The notes under the pieces are model-generated. The model did not search any database. It was not told the origin of the DNA and was given only the letters and a program-made list of their open reading frames with translations. DNA of 64,000 nt from Cnuibacter physcomitrellae (GTDB lineage Bacteria; Actinomycetota; Actinomycetes; Actinomycetales; Microbacteriaceae). Both the position numbers and the translations under genes were made by a program. The stretch lies in contig NZ_BMHD01000001.1 of assembly GCF_014640535.1 (NCBI RefSeq), positions 870,214 to 934,213 of the forward strand, given 5' to 3'. Numbering within the stretch: the first letter of the stretch is position 1; the number at the start of each line of letters is the position of its first letter. Of the stretch, positions 8,342 through 18,402 are shown in pieces.

Positions 8342-10069
8342 CTAGACGCCGAGGGCGATGTTCGCACCGGGGATGGCGTTCAGCAACTCCCTAGTGTACT
8401 GCTCCTTGGGCGAGTCGAAGACCTCGTCGGTGGTCGCCGCCTCCACGATGCGTCCGTGCTGCATCACGGCGACGTTGTCGGCGATCACCCGGACCACCGC
8501 CAGGTCGTGCGTGATGAAGAGGTACGTCAGCTCCAGCTCCTCCTGCAGCTCGGCGAGCAGCTGGAGGATCTGAGCCTGCACCAGCACGTCGAGCGCGGAG
8601 ACCGCCTCGTCGAGCACCACGATCTCGGGCTTGAGCGCGAGCGCGCGGGCGATCGCCACACGCTGACGCTGTCCGCCGGAGAGCTCGCTCGGGTAGCGGG
8701 TGATCAGCGTCTGGGGCAGCGCGACCTGGTCGAGCAGCTCCTTCACACGGGCCTTCCGCGACGCGGCGTCGCCCACCTTGTGGGTCTGCAGCGGCTCGGC
8801 GATCGTGTTGCCGATGTTGCGGAGCGGATCGAGCGAGCCGTACGGGTCCTGGAAGACGGGCTGCATCTTGCGACGCAGGGCGAGCAGCTGCTTGCCCTTG
8901 AGGCCCGAGATGTCCTCGCCGCCGATCTTGATGGAGCCGCTGGTGGGCTCCTCGAGCTTGAGGATCATCTTCGCCACGGTCGACTTCCCCGACCCCGACT
9001 CGCCCACGAGCGCCGTCGTCGTGCCGCGCTCGATCGCGAACGAGACCTTGTCGGACGCCGTGAGGTTGGCCGCCGAGCCCTTGACCCCGCGCAGCTTGTA
9101 CACCTTCGTGAGGTCGGTGACCTCGATGGCGTTCGGACGACGCTCCTTCGGCTGGTGCGCGACGCGCTCCTCCGCAGCAGCGATGAGATCGACGCCCTCG
9201 GTCACCTTGGTGCGTGCGTAGTCGAGGTCGCTGATCGTCTTCGCCGACGACTGGATGCGGCGCGAAGCGAGGCTCGGCGCCGCGGCCACCAGACGCTGCG
9301 TGTACGGGTGCAGCGGGTTCTGCAGGATCTCGCGGGACGGGCCGGACTCGACGATCTGGCCCTTGTACATGACGACCAGCTGCTCGGCGCGCTCGGCGGC
9401 GAGGCCGAGGTCGTGCGTGATGAACAGCAGTGCCGTGCCGATGTCGCGCGTCAGCGTCTCGAGGTGGTCGAGGATCTTCCGCTGCACGGTGACGTCGAGC
9501 GCCGAGGTGGGCTCGTCGGCGATGAGCAGCTTCGGACGCGACGACAGGCCGATGCCGATCAGCACGCGCTGGCGCATGCCGCCCGAGAACTGGTGCGGGA
9601 ACTGCTTCATGCGCTTGTCGGCGTCGGCGAGGCCGGCCTCCTTGAGCACCTGGATCGCGTGCTGCTTCACCTCGCGCTTGCCGGTCGCGATGCCGTTGGC
9701 GCGGATCGTCTCCTCGACCTGGAAGCCGATGTTCCACACCGGGTTGAGGTTCGACATCGGGTCCTGCGGGACGAAGCCGATCAGCTTGCCGCGGACGTCC
9801 TCCATCTGCTTCTCGTTCAGGGCCGTGAGGTCCTGACCGTCGAAGAAGACCTTGCCGCCGGTGATGGCGCCCGTCCCGGGGAGCAGGTTGATGATCGCGT
9901 GCGCGGTCGTGGACTTGCCCGACCCCGACTCCCCCACGATCGCGAGGGTCTGGCCCGCGTTGAGGGTGATGTCGACGCCACGGACGGCGGGGACGACCCC
10001 GCCCTGGTTCCTGAAGCCGACCTCGAGACCCTTGATCTCGAGCAGCGGCTTGCCGGTCTGGTCGCTCAT
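8342..10069 (-). CDS. peptide ABC transporter, fused DppD-DppF ATPase
   Basis: A 575-residue protein carrying two complete ABC ATPase domains in one chain. The first Walker A, GESGSGKS, is at 46-53; a second GESGSGKS lies in the C-terminal half. Each half has its own LSGG-type signature (FSGGMRQR and LSGGQRQR) and Walker B. It would energise uptake of oligopeptides or dipeptides through the two permeases encoded upstream. The frame is open further 5', but the ATG at 10069 overlaps the permease stop (ATGA) and gives the normal domain start. The fused architecture is common in Actinobacteria; the specific peptide is unknown. Confidence 0.9.
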   Translation of the reverse strand: MSDQTGKPLLEIKGLEVGFRNQGGVVPAVRGVDITLNAGQTLAIVGESGSGKSTTAHAIINLLPGTGAITGGKVFFDGQDLTALNEKQMEDVRGKLIGFVPQDPMSNLNPVWNIGFQVEETIRANGIATGKREVKQHAIQVLKEAGLADADKRMKQFPHQFSGGMRQRVLIGIGLSSRPKLLIADEPTSALDVTVQRKILDHLETLTRDIGTALLFITHDLGLAAERAEQLVVMYKGQIVESGPSREILQNPLHPYTQRLVAAAPSLASRRIQSSAKTISDLDYARTKVTEGVDLIAAAEERVAHQPKERRPNAIEVTDLTKVYKLRGVKGSAANLTASDKVSFAIERGTTTALVGESGSGKSTVAKMILKLEEPTSGSIKIGGEDISGLKGKQLLALRRKMQPVFQDPYGSLDPLRNIGNTIAEPLQTHKVGDAASRKARVKELLDQVALPQTLITRYPSELSGGQRQRVAIARALALKPEIVVLDEAVSALDVLVQAQILQLLAELQEELELTYLFITHDLAVVRVIADNVAVMQHGRIVEAATTDEVFDSPKEQYTRELLNAIPGANIALGV

Positions 10070-11022
10070 CGCTGAGCCCTCGCCTTCGGGTCGAGCGCGT
10101 CGCGGACCACCTCGCCGAGCATGATGAAGCTCAGCACGGTGATCGACAGCGCGATGGAGGGGTAGATGAGGGTCTGCGGCGCGGTGCGCAGGTCGGTCTG
10201 AGCCGCGCTGATGTCGTTGCCCCACGACATCGTCGAGTTGGGCAGGCCGACTCCGAGGAACGACAGCGTCGCCTCGGCCACGATCGCTGCGGCGAGCGAG
10301 ATGGTCGTCACCACGATCACCGGGGCGATCGAGTTCGGCAGCACGTGCCGGATCAGGATGCGGAAGCGGGACACGCCGAGGGCCTGGGAGGCCATCACGT
10401 AGTCGGAGTTCTTCACCCTGAGGATCTCCGCTCTCAACACCCTCGCTGTGGAGGGCCACGCGAAGATGCCGATCGCCAGGGAGATGACGAACACGTTCCG
10501 GTAGGCCGAGAACACGCTCATGATCACCACGGCGGCGAGGATGTAGGGGATCGAGAAGAAGATGTCGCCCGCACGGGAGAGCACCGAGTCGATCCAGCCG
10601 CCGTAGTAGCCCGCGAACATGCCGAACAGGATCCCCAGCACGGTGGTGAGGATGATCACGATGATCCCGACGGACAGCGACGTGCTGGTGCCGTGGATGA
10701 TGCGCGAGTAGATGTCGCAGCCGAGCTTGGTGTACCCGAGGGGGTGGCCGTCGGTAGGCCCGCCGTTGCTGTTCGAGAGGAAGCAGTCGTCGTTAGGCGG
10801 CGTCTGCGTGAAGAGCCCGGGGAACAGCGCGACGATGACGACGAGCAGGATGATCGCGGCCGAGATCCAGAACATCACCCGGCGGCGCATGTCGCGCCAG
10901 GCGTCGATCCAGAGGTTGCTCGGCTTCTCAGCGACCTTGACGGCGTCGACCGCGACGAGAGGGGTCTCCTCCAGCGGTGCGACGTAGTGATTCGCGGACC
11001 GGGTCGGTGTGTTACTTGACAT
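10066..11022 (-). CDS. peptide ABC transporter permease (DppC-type)
   Basis: A 318-residue inner-membrane permease of the binding-protein-dependent transport family. After a roughly 45-residue cytoplasmic N-terminus come a first helix (about 52-72), an extracytoplasmic loop, and five more helices containing the EAA-type coupling loop (EILRVKNSDYVMASQALGVS). The N-terminal OppC/DppC extension is present. It overlaps the upstream permease gene by 11 nt and the ATPase gene by 4 nt, so all three are translated from one mRNA. Confidence 0.9.
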   Translation of the reverse strand: MSSNTPTRSANHYVAPLEETPLVAVDAVKVAEKPSNLWIDAWRDMRRRVMFWISAAIILLVVIVALFPGLFTQTPPNDDCFLSNSNGGPTDGHPLGYTKLGCDIYSRIIHGTSTSLSVGIIVIILTTVLGILFGMFAGYYGGWIDSVLSRAGDIFFSIPYILAAVVIMSVFSAYRNVFVISLAIGIFAWPSTARVLRAEILRVKNSDYVMASQALGVSRFRILIRHVLPNSIAPVIVVTTISLAAAIVAEATLSFLGVGLPNSTMSWGNDISAAQTDLRTAPQTLIYPSIALSITVLSFIMLGEVVRDALDPKARAQR

Positions 11023-11941
11023 AGCGGATCCTCGGGTCGAGAAGGCCGTAGAGCAGGTCGACGATCAGGTTGACGACCAGGTAGATGAGCACCATCACGG
11101 TCACGAAGGACACGACCGTGGGTCCTTCGCCTCGGATGATCGCCTGGTAGAGCGTGCGGCCGACACCGGGCACGTTGAAGATGCCCTCCGTCACCGTGGC
11201 GCCCACCAGGAGCACGCCGAAGTCGGTCGCCGCATAGGTGACGACGGGGATCAGCGAGTTGCGCAGGATGTGCACCGGCACGACGCGACGGCGCGACAGA
11301 CCCTTGCTGTAGGCCGTGCGCACGAAGTCGAGCCCCGAGGTCTCGATGACCGACGACCTCGTCAGTCGCACGATCTGAGCGAAGGAGATGCTCGCCAGCA
11401 CGAACGCCGGGAGGATGAGGTCCTGGATGGGAGCACCGGTGGACACCGTCGTCCTCGCCCATCCCAGCTGGATCCCGAACACGAACTGCGCGACGAACGC
11501 GATCACGAAGATGGGCAGCGAGATGAGGATCAGGCTGACCACGAGGGCGGTCGCGTCGAACAGCTTGCCCTTGCGGAGGCCCGACACGAGGCCGATCAGC
11601 ACACCGGCGATGAACTCGATCGCGAGGGCGAGGATCGCGAGCTGGATCGTGACCGGGAAGGTCCGAGCCAGGATCTGCGTGACCGGCTCCCCCGAGAAGG
11701 AGGTGCCGAAGTCGCCGACGAAGATCCCGCCCAGGTACAGGAAGTACTGCACGATGAACGGCTGGTCGAGGTGGTACTCGGCTCGCAGCTGCGCGAGCAG
11801 AGCCGGGTTGGGGGTCTTGTCGCCGAACAGGGCGAGGAGGGGGTCTCCGGGCATCGCGAAGACCATGAAGTAGATGAGGAACGTCGTTCCCAGCAGGACG
11901 GGGATCGCCTGCAGAAGACGCCTGAGGATGTAGCCGGCCAT
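11012..11941 (-). CDS. peptide ABC transporter permease (DppB-type)
   Basis: A 309-residue permease with six predicted helices and the typical DppB/OppB start (GYILRRLLQAIPVLLG). The conserved PGDP element follows the first helix, and the EAA-type loop (VRTAYSKGLSRRRVVPVH) is visible. It pairs with the DppC-type permease to form the translocation pore. The ATG is well placed after a 159-bp spacer that holds a strong hairpin, so its expression may be lower than that of the binding protein. Confidence 0.9.
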   Translation of the reverse strand: MAGYILRRLLQAIPVLLGTTFLIYFMVFAMPGDPLLALFGDKTPNPALLAQLRAEYHLDQPFIVQYFLYLGGIFVGDFGTSFSGEPVTQILARTFPVTIQLAILALAIEFIAGVLIGLVSGLRKGKLFDATALVVSLILISLPIFVIAFVAQFVFGIQLGWARTTVSTGAPIQDLILPAFVLASISFAQIVRLTRSSVIETSGLDFVRTAYSKGLSRRRVVPVHILRNSLIPVVTYAATDFGVLLVGATVTEGIFNVPGVGRTLYQAIIRGEGPTVVSFVTVMVLIYLVVNLIVDLLYGLLDPRIRYVK

Positions 11942-12058
11942 CTGCTACGCGGCGCCCTTCTCAGAGGTGGACATGGGGTGGGGGGCCAATCTTGGGTTGG
12001 AAGAGCCAGAGTTCAAAGGGACAGGGTACGCCTCGTGAGCGTCCCTGGCACACGCAGG

Positions 12059-12090
12059 ACGGGGGCGGCAGCTGTCGCTGCCGCCCCCGT
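12059..12090 (-). terminator. strong hairpin between binding-protein and permease genes
   Basis: A perfect 13-bp stem with a 6-nt loop begins 10 bases after the binding-protein stop codon. No T-tract follows. In ABC operons such elements often stabilise the upstream mRNA or partly terminate transcription, giving excess binding protein; that role is inferred here. The rest of the 11942-12100 gap shows nothing else distinct. Confidence 0.6.
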
Positions 12091-12100
12091 GCTGGTGATG

Positions 12101-13714
12101 CTAGTTCTTGGTGATCTCGTAGTAGAGCGGCACCGAGTTCCAGCCGAACTGGACGTTCTGGACGTTCTCGCCGTAACCACCGGTCACGTTCGAGTACCAG
12201 AGCGGGATCGCCGGGAGGTCCTTGAGGAGCACCTCCTGGGCCTGCTGGAACTTCTCGTTCGCGGCGGCGAGGTCGGAGTCGGCCGCGCCCTCCTGCAGCA
12301 GCTGGTCGAACTCGGGGTTCGAGTAGTCGCCGTCGTTCGAGGAGGCGTTGGTCGCGTACAACGGTCCGAGGAAGTTGTAGAGACCCGGGTAGTCGGCCTG
12401 CCATCCGGTGCGGAACGCGGTCTGGATGGAGCGGTCGGTGATCGCGGTGCGAGCCTCGGCGAACGTCGGGTACGGAGCGCCGGAGGCGTCGATCCCGAGG
12501 GTGTTCTTGATGCTGTTCGCCACGGCGTCGACCCAGCCCTGGTGGCCGCCGTCCGCGTTGTACGCGATCTGGAAGGTGCCCGACCACGGCGAGATGGCGT
12601 CGGCCTGGGCCCACAGCTTCTTCGCCTCGTCCGGGTTGTACTGCAGGACGTCAGCACCCTCGAGCGAGTCGCTCCAGCCGTCGATCACCGGCGAGGTGAA
12701 GTCGGAGGCCGGGGTACGGGTGTCCTGGAAGATGACCTGGGTGATCTCGGGACGGTTGATCGCCATCGAGATCGCCGCGCGGCGCAGCTTGCCCTCTTCG
12801 TCGTTGCCGAAGTGCGCGAGGCGCTCCGGGATCGTGAACGACTGGAAGATCGCGGCCGGCTGGTTGACCGCGCGGTCACCGAGGTCGGACTGGTAGGTGC
12901 CGAAGGCGCTGTCCGGGACGGCGTCGAGGACGTCGAGGTTGCCGCCGAGCAGGTCGGAGTACGCGGCGTCCTGCGTGGCGTAGAAGACGATGCTGAGCCC
13001 GCCGTTCTTCGCCTTGCGGCCTCCGTTGTACGACTCGTTCGGGACGAGGTCGATCTTCTCGTTGTGCTGCCAGGCGGTGTCGCTGGCGAGCTTGTAGGGA
13101 CCGTTGCCGATCGGGTTCTGGCCGTACGCGTCCATGTCCTTGAAGGCGGACTCGGGCAGCGGGTAGAACGCCGAGTAGCCGAGGCGCAGCGGGAAGTCGG
13201 AGCGCGCCTCCTTCAGCGTGACCGTGAAGGTCTGGTCGTCGACGACGTTCAGGCCCGTGAGCGGGCTGTCCTCGTCGTAGCTGAAGCCCTCGATGTCCTC
13301 GAAGAAGTAGCTGTTCAGCTGGTTGTTCGACAGGAGCGCACCGTACTGCCAGGCGTCGACGAAGGAGTTCGCCGTGACGGGGCTGCCGTCGGAGAACGTC
13401 TCGCCGTCCTTGATCTTGATGGTGAAGGTCTTCGAGTCGTCGGTCGTGATGCTGTCGGCCAGATCGTTCTGGGGAGCACCGGTCGCGTCGTAGTACACCA
13501 GACCCGCGAAGATCGCGTCGAGGATCTTGCCACCGCCGGTCTCGTTGGTGTTGGTGGGGATCAGCGGGTTCTGAGGCTCGGAGCCGTTCGTGGTGATCAC
13601 CGCGGACGAGCTGCCCGAGGAACTGTCGGATGAGCCGGTGGCGCATCCGGACAGGGCGAGAGCGCTCGCCGCGGCCAGCGCGATGACGCCGACCCCTATC
13701 CGTCGAATCTTCAA
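12101..13714 (-). CDS. peptide-binding lipoprotein (SBP family 5)
   Basis: A 537-residue extracytoplasmic solute-binding protein of the DppA/OppA family. The signal peptide ends in lipobox LSGC with C24 as the lipidated cysteine, followed by a Ser-rich linker and the family 5 fold (about 40-537). The start is TTG, supported by a strong AGGAGG site 4 nt away. It would capture peptides outside the membrane and deliver them to the permeases encoded downstream on the same strand. The family also includes nickel and heme binders; the fused DppDF and oligopeptide-type permeases favour peptides. Confidence 0.9.
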   Translation of the reverse strand: MKIRRIGVGVIALAAASALALSGCATGSSDSSSGSSSAVITTNGSEPQNPLIPTNTNETGGGKILDAIFAGLVYYDATGAPQNDLADSITTDDSKTFTIKIKDGETFSDGSPVTANSFVDAWQYGALLSNNQLNSYFFEDIEGFSYDEDSPLTGLNVVDDQTFTVTLKEARSDFPLRLGYSAFYPLPESAFKDMDAYGQNPIGNGPYKLASDTAWQHNEKIDLVPNESYNGGRKAKNGGLSIVFYATQDAAYSDLLGGNLDVLDAVPDSAFGTYQSDLGDRAVNQPAAIFQSFTIPERLAHFGNDEEGKLRRAAISMAINRPEITQVIFQDTRTPASDFTSPVIDGWSDSLEGADVLQYNPDEAKKLWAQADAISPWSGTFQIAYNADGGHQGWVDAVANSIKNTLGIDASGAPYPTFAEARTAITDRSIQTAFRTGWQADYPGLYNFLGPLYATNASSNDGDYSNPEFDQLLQEGAADSDLAAANEKFQQAQEVLLKDLPAIPLWYSNVTGGYGENVQNVQFGWNSVPLYYEITKN

Positions 13715-13777
13715 TTTTCCTCCTGTGCAAGTGGGGGCATGGCGCAGCCCCGATCGGGGGCCGCAACCTAGAGAAGT

Positions 13778-13806
13778 ACCCTAGGTGGGGGGTGCGCACA
13801 GATCAA
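13778..13806 (-). promoter_or_regulatory. promoter of the peptide transporter operon
   Basis: On the minus strand TTGATC (13801-13806) and TAGGGT (13778-13783) are separated by exactly 17 bp. The start of transcription would be near 13771, leaving a leader of about 57 nt that ends in the AGGAGG site of the binding-protein gene. Confidence 0.45.
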
Positions 13807-13912
13807 ATAGCGCCGGAGAAAGTTACAGAGACGAAACGAATTCCAGCAGAATGTTGTGGACCCTCCACAGCCGATGCGTGGATTCCGCGCCTCACGCAAG
13901 AAAAGTGAATCC

Positions 13913-14689
13913 ATGACTCGAGCATCCCGATGGGCCCATCTCCGCAGGCGTCGGCTGTGGACGGAGATCGCCCTCGTGCTCGGGGTCTCGCTCGGCGCAT
14001 CCGCGGTCTACTCGATCGTCCAGATCGTGCAGCGACTCACCGCCGAGACGCCGCTCTCAGGACAGACCGCCACCATCAACGGCTCCCTCAGCGACCGGCC
14101 CGTCTTCGACCTCGTCTATCAGCTCCTGGCGATCGGCTTCGACCTCGTGCCGGTCGCCCTCGCGCTCTACCTGCTGGCGATCTCGGGCGGGAGCCCGTTC
14201 CGGAGGCTGGGGTTCGACCTGCGGAGGCCGTGGAGCGATCTCGGTCGCGGCTGGCTCCTGGTCGCGGTGATCGGCGTGCCCGGCATCCTGCTCTACGTCG
14301 TCGGACGGCAGTTGGGCTTCACCGTCACCGTGGTGCCCTCGCCGCTCGACACCTATTGGTGGACCGTGCCCGTCCTCATCCTCGCGGCGCTGCGTGCCGC
14401 ACTCCAGGAGGAGGTCATCGTCGTCGGGTACCTCTTCACGAGGCTGCGACAGCTGGGCTGGGGCGAGTGGCGCATCATCCTCGCGTCGGCGGTGCTGCGC
14501 GGAAGCTATCACCTCTACCAGGGCATCGGGCCGTTCTTCGGCAACGTCGTCATGGGAGTGGTCTTCGGATGGTGCTACCGCCGGTGGGGACGGGTCATGC
14601 CCCTCGTGGTGGCCCACTGGATCATCGACATCGTGTCGTTCGTGGGGTATCCGCTCGCCCTGCAGCTCTTCCCGGGCCTGTTCGGCTGA
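13913..14689 (+). CDS. CPBP-family intramembrane protein (Abi/CAAX-protease type)
   Basis: A 258-residue protein with about seven hydrophobic segments. The CPBP motifs are recognisable: E166-E167, a second motif with H200, and H235 in a VVAHWIID stretch. The arginine of the usual EExxxR motif is replaced by V171. Family members cleave or process membrane proteins or bacteriocins, but the substrate here is unknown. The ATG at 13913 is chosen because the frame upstream encodes a charged stretch with no family match, although the nearby GA-rich ribosome site is weak. It is a single gene divergent from the peptide transporter. Confidence 0.8.
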   Translation: MTRASRWAHLRRRRLWTEIALVLGVSLGASAVYSIVQIVQRLTAETPLSGQTATINGSLSDRPVFDLVYQLLAIGFDLVPVALALYLLAISGGSPFRRLGFDLRRPWSDLGRGWLLVAVIGVPGILLYVVGRQLGFTVTVVPSPLDTYWWTVPVLILAALRAALQEEVIVVGYLFTRLRQLGWGEWRIILASAVLRGSYHLYQGIGPFFGNVVMGVVFGWCYRRWGRVMPLVVAHWIIDIVSFVGYPLALQLFPGLFG

Positions 14690-14715
14690 CGTCTCCGCCG
14701 GGACGATCAGGCGGG

Positions 14716-15474
14716 CTACTCGGCCCGGCCCCGCCTGTTCGACACGACGAGCGCGGCGATGCCGCCGGCCACGACGACGGCGCCGCCGACGAAGCCGCCG
14801 ATCATGAGCCAGTTCGGCGTCCCGCCCGAGCCCGTCGAGGAGGACGACGGCGCCGCGGCCGGCGTGTCGCTGAACAGCGGGGCGATCGTCGGCGTCGCGG
14901 TCGCCTGCGCCGTGACGTTGACGACGATCACCGCCGACGCGGTCCCCTTGTCGGACGAGGTGGAGATCGTGCAGAGGATGCCCGACGTGCCGATCGGGAA
15001 GGTCGCGCCCGGGTCGACGGGGGCCCCGACGATCGAGCAGCCGTCGACGGTCATCCCCGCGGGCGGGGACACGGTCCAGGTGACCGCGGCACCGTCGGGT
15101 GACGTGGCGGGCACGTCGATCGAGGCCGGGACGATGCCCGCGCCCGAGAAGTCGGCGCCGACCACCCGCGCTCCGCTGAAGTCCGTCCCCGCGAGGTTCG
15201 CGCCGGTGAAGACCGCGCCCTGGACGTCGCCGTCCACGAAGGAGGCGCCCGTGAGATCGGCGTTCGTGAAGTCGGCCTCCGCGAGCTTCTCGCCGCTCAG
15301 GTCGGCGCCGGCGCACTGCGCCGCCCCCGGGCCGTTGTCGACGGTCCGGGAGATCACGCACGACCCCTCGGAGTAGACGGGGTCGGCGTTCGCCGCCGTC
15401 GCGCCGATCAGCACCGGAGCGCCGATCGTCGCGAGAGCGGCGAGGGCGAGCAGGCTTCGTCGAGGCAGGCGCAT
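14716..15474 (-). CDS. membrane-anchored surface protein with pentapeptide repeats
   Basis: A 252-residue exported protein. A signal peptide (about 1-32) is followed by consecutive pentapeptide repeats of the A(D/N)LxG / A(D/V)Fxx type at roughly 53-115. A beta-sandwich-like domain with two cysteines (about 120-190) and a Ser/Thr/Ala/Pro-rich linker come next. One C-terminal helix with a short basic tail (NRRGRAE) ends the protein, with no LPxTG sortase motif. The repeats form a right-handed quadrilateral helix in known structures; function in secreted members is largely unknown. The ATG is supported by a -10-like TATCGT 7 nt upstream. Confidence 0.75.
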   Translation of the reverse strand: MRLPRRSLLALAALATIGAPVLIGATAANADPVYSEGSCVISRTVDNGPGAAQCAGADLSGEKLAEADFTNADLTGASFVDGDVQGAVFTGANLAGTDFSGARVVGADFSGAGIVPASIDVPATSPDGAAVTWTVSPPAGMTVDGCSIVGAPVDPGATFPIGTSGILCTISTSSDKGTASAVIVVNVTAQATATPTIAPLFSDTPAAAPSSSSTGSGGTPNWLMIGGFVGGAVVVAGGIAALVVSNRRGRAE

Positions 15475-15481
15475 GGGCTGC

Positions 15482-15487
15482 ACGATA
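15482..15487 (-). promoter_or_regulatory. -10 hexamer deciding the pentapeptide-protein start
   Basis: TATCGT ends 7 nt before the ATG at 15474, and no ribosome site is present. A leaderless mRNA beginning at this ATG explains both facts. Confidence 0.4.
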
Positions 15488-15524
15488 TCAAACGGCGGCG
15501 GCGACTCCCCGCGCCCGTGCCGCG

Positions 15525-18398
15525 TCACTCGAACGCGTCGGGCGGCGGACAGGCGCAGAACAGGTTCCGGTCGCCGTACGCCTGATCGATCCGTCGGACC
15601 GGCGGCCAGTACTTGCCCCTGACCAGCGTCGGCACCGGATGCACCGCCGTCGTGCGGTCGTACGGCATCGACCAGTCGTCGACCGCGATCGACTCCGCCG
15701 TGTGGGGCGCGTGCCGCAGGGGGCTCGACTCGACCGGCCACTCCCCCGACGCGACGCGGACGATCTCGGCGCGGATCGCGAGCATCGCCTCCACGAACCG
15801 ATCGAGCTCGGCGAGGTCCTCGCTCTCGGTCGGCTCCACCATGAGCGTCCCCGGGACGGGGAAGCTCATCGTCGGCGCGTGGAAGCCGTAGTCGATGAGG
15901 CGCTTGGCGACGTCGTCGACGGTCACCCCGGTCCGCTGGGTCAGCTCGCGCAGGTCGAGGATGCACTCGTGAGCGACGAGTCCCGCATCGCCGGTGTAGA
16001 GGACCGGGAACGCGTCGCGGAGGCGCGCGGCGAGGTAGTTCGCCGACAGCACGGCGGCCGCCGTCGCACGCTGGAGGCCGTCGGCCCCCATCATCCGGAC
16101 GTACGCCCAGCTGATGGGCAGGATGCTCGGGCTGCCGTAGGGCGCCGCCGACACCGTCGGACCGCCGTGCACGACCGTGCCCAGCTCGAGCGAGGCGTGC
16201 TCGGCGTGCTGAGCGAACGCATGCCCCGGGAGGAATGGAGCCAGGTGAGCCTTCGCGGCGACCGGTCCGACGCCCGGACCTCCCCCGCCGTGGGGGATGC
16301 AGAACGTCTTGTGCAGGTTGAGGTGCGAGACGTCTCCGCCGAGGTCCCCGAACCGCGCAAAGCCCAGGAGGGCGTTGAGGTTCGCGCCGTCGATGTACAC
16401 CTGACCGCCGGCGGCGTGGACGAGACGGCAGATCTCCGCGATGTCGTGCTCGTAGACGCCGTGGGTGGACGGGTAGGTCACCATGAGGGCGGCGAGCGCG
16501 TCGGCATGCTCCGCGATCCTGGCCCGCAGGTCGTCGAGGTCGACGTTGCCGAGGTCGTCGCAGGCCACCACGACCACGCGCATGCCCGCGAGCACCGCCG
16601 AGGCGGCGTTCGTGCCGTGAGCGCTCGACGGGATCAGACAGACCGTCCGGCCCTCGTCGCCGCGCGACCGGTGGTACTCCCGGATGGCGAGGAGCCCGGA
16701 GAGCTCACCCTGACTGCCCGCGTTCGGCTGAAGCGACACGGAGTCGTACCCGGTCACCTCGGCCAGCCAGCGCTCGAGCTGGTCGATCAGCTGCAGGTGG
16801 CCCGCGACGTCGCTCTCCGGAGCGAACGGATGGACGCCCGCGAACTCCGGCCATGTGATCGCCTCCATCTCCGTGGCGGCGTTGAGCTTCATCGTGCACG
16901 ATCCGAGCGGGATCATGCCGCGGTCGAGCGCGTAGTCGGCGTCGGCGAGGCGCTTGAGGTAGCGCATCATGCTCGTCTCGGAGTGGTGGGACGCGAAGAC
17001 CGGGTGCTCGAGGAACGCCGACGTCCGGGCGAGGGCGGCGGGAAGGCCGAGGCCCTCCGTCTCTCCCGCGGTCGCCGCGGTCGTCGGGTCGCCGGTGAGC
17101 ACGCGCGCCACCGCCGCGACGTCGGCGGGTTCGGTCGTCTCGTCGAAGGACACCCCGACGGTCGACCCGTCGACCAGTCGGAGCAGGAGACCCGCGTCGT
17201 GGGCTCTGACCACGGCGTCCCGCGCATCCGGCACCCGGACGAGCACCGTGTCGAAGAAGGCGTCGTGCACGGTCGAGAGCCCGCCGGCCCGGACCAGCCC
17301 GGCGAATGCGCGGGCGTGGGAGGCGACACGAGCCGCGATCGCTCGCAGGCCCTCCGGGCCGTGGTAGACCGCGTACATGCTGGCCATGACGGCGAGGAGC
17401 ACCTGCGCGGTGCAGATGTTCGATGTCGCCTTCTCGCGACGGATGTGCTGCTCACGGGTCTGCAGGCTGAGCCGATAGGCGGTCCGTCCCGTCGCATCCA
17501 CGCTCACGCCGACCAGGCGCCCGGGCAGCTGCCGCTCGAGGCCGTCGCGCACGGCGAGGTACCCGGCGTGCGGGCCGCCGAATCCCATGGGCACGCCGAA
17601 GCGCTGGGACGTCCCGACGGCGATGTCGGCCCCGAGCTCGCCCGGAGGGGTGAGCAGCGTCATCGCCAGCAGGTCGGCGGCGACGACCGCGAGGCCGCCG
17701 CCCGCGTGCACGGCGGCGATCACCACAGAGGGATCGGCCACGCGGCCGGACGCTCCGGGATACTGGACCAGCGCTCCGAAGGCGTCGTGCAGCACCGGGG
17801 GCAGCTCGGCGCCGGACAGATCGGCCTCGACCACCTCGATGCCCACCGGCGCGGCCCGCGAGGCCAGGAGCGCGCGCGTCTGCGGCAGCGCATCCGCGTC
17901 GACGACGAAGACGTTCGAGCGCGACCTGCTGGCGCGGCGCGCGAGGAGCATGCCCTCGACGGCCGCGGTGCCCTCGTCGAGCATGGAGGCGTTGCCGGTG
18001 GCGAGGCCCGTGAGCTCGGAGACCATGGTCTGGAAGTTGATCAGGGCCTCGAGCCGGCCCTGCGAGATCTCGGGCTGGTACGGCGTGTACGCGGTGTACC
18101 AGCTGGGGTTCTCGAGCACGCACCGCGTGATCACCGCCGGCGTGACGGTGTCGTAGTAGCCGAGGCCGAGGAACGAGCGGTTCACCCGGTTCAGGGAGGC
18201 GAGGGCCCGCAGCTCGGCGAGGGCCTCGCGTTCCGAGGCGGGGACGGGCAGGGCGTCGAGCGACGAGGTCTGCTGGATCCCGGTCGGGATGGCGGCACGG
18301 ACCAGCGCGTCGACGCTCTCGTAGCCGAGCGTCTCGAGCATGCGCGCCTGAGCTGCCGAGTCCGTTCCGATGTGGCGGGAGACGAAGCCGTCGGTCAT
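15525..18398 (-). CDS. gcvP: glycine dehydrogenase (decarboxylating), P protein
   Basis: A 957-residue P protein of the glycine cleavage system, the single-chain form of normal length. It decarboxylates glycine on PLP and transfers the aminomethyl group to the lipoyl arm of GcvH. The PLP lysine is K697 in [16 protein letters not shown], and the glycine-rich loop after it is intact. It is the last gene of gcvT-gcvH-gcvP, 4 bp after gcvH. Confidence 0.96.
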   Translation of the reverse strand: MTDGFVSRHIGTDSAAQARMLETLGYESVDALVRAAIPTGIQQTSSLDALPVPASEREALAELRALASLNRVNRSFLGLGYYDTVTPAVITRCVLENPSWYTAYTPYQPEISQGRLEALINFQTMVSELTGLATGNASMLDEGTAAVEGMLLARRASRSRSNVFVVDADALPQTRALLASRAAPVGIEVVEADLSGAELPPVLHDAFGALVQYPGASGRVADPSVVIAAVHAGGGLAVVAADLLAMTLLTPPGELGADIAVGTSQRFGVPMGFGGPHAGYLAVRDGLERQLPGRLVGVSVDATGRTAYRLSLQTREQHIRREKATSNICTAQVLLAVMASMYAVYHGPEGLRAIAARVASHARAFAGLVRAGGLSTVHDAFFDTVLVRVPDARDAVVRAHDAGLLLRLVDGSTVGVSFDETTEPADVAAVARVLTGDPTTAATAGETEGLGLPAALARTSAFLEHPVFASHHSETSMMRYLKRLADADYALDRGMIPLGSCTMKLNAATEMEAITWPEFAGVHPFAPESDVAGHLQLIDQLERWLAEVTGYDSVSLQPNAGSQGELSGLLAIREYHRSRGDEGRTVCLIPSSAHGTNAASAVLAGMRVVVVACDDLGNVDLDDLRARIAEHADALAALMVTYPSTHGVYEHDIAEICRLVHAAGGQVYIDGANLNALLGFARFGDLGGDVSHLNLHKTFCIPHGGGGPGVGPVAAKAHLAPFLPGHAFAQHAEHASLELGTVVHGGPTVSAAPYGSPSILPISWAYVRMMGADGLQRATAAAVLSANYLAARLRDAFPVLYTGDAGLVAHECILDLRELTQRTGVTVDDVAKRLIDYGFHAPTMSFPVPGTLMVEPTESEDLAELDRFVEAMLAIRAEIVRVASGEWPVESSPLRHAPHTAESIAVDDWSMPYDRTTAVHPVPTLVRGKYWPPVRRIDQAYGDRNLFCACPPPDAFE

Positions 18399-18402
18399 GC
18401 GG

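Noticed and set aside
11009-13633. 874-codon plus-strand open frame antisense to the peptide transporter
   Set aside because: It mirrors the codon structure of two well-recognised genes on the other strand and has no domain, signal or ribosome site.
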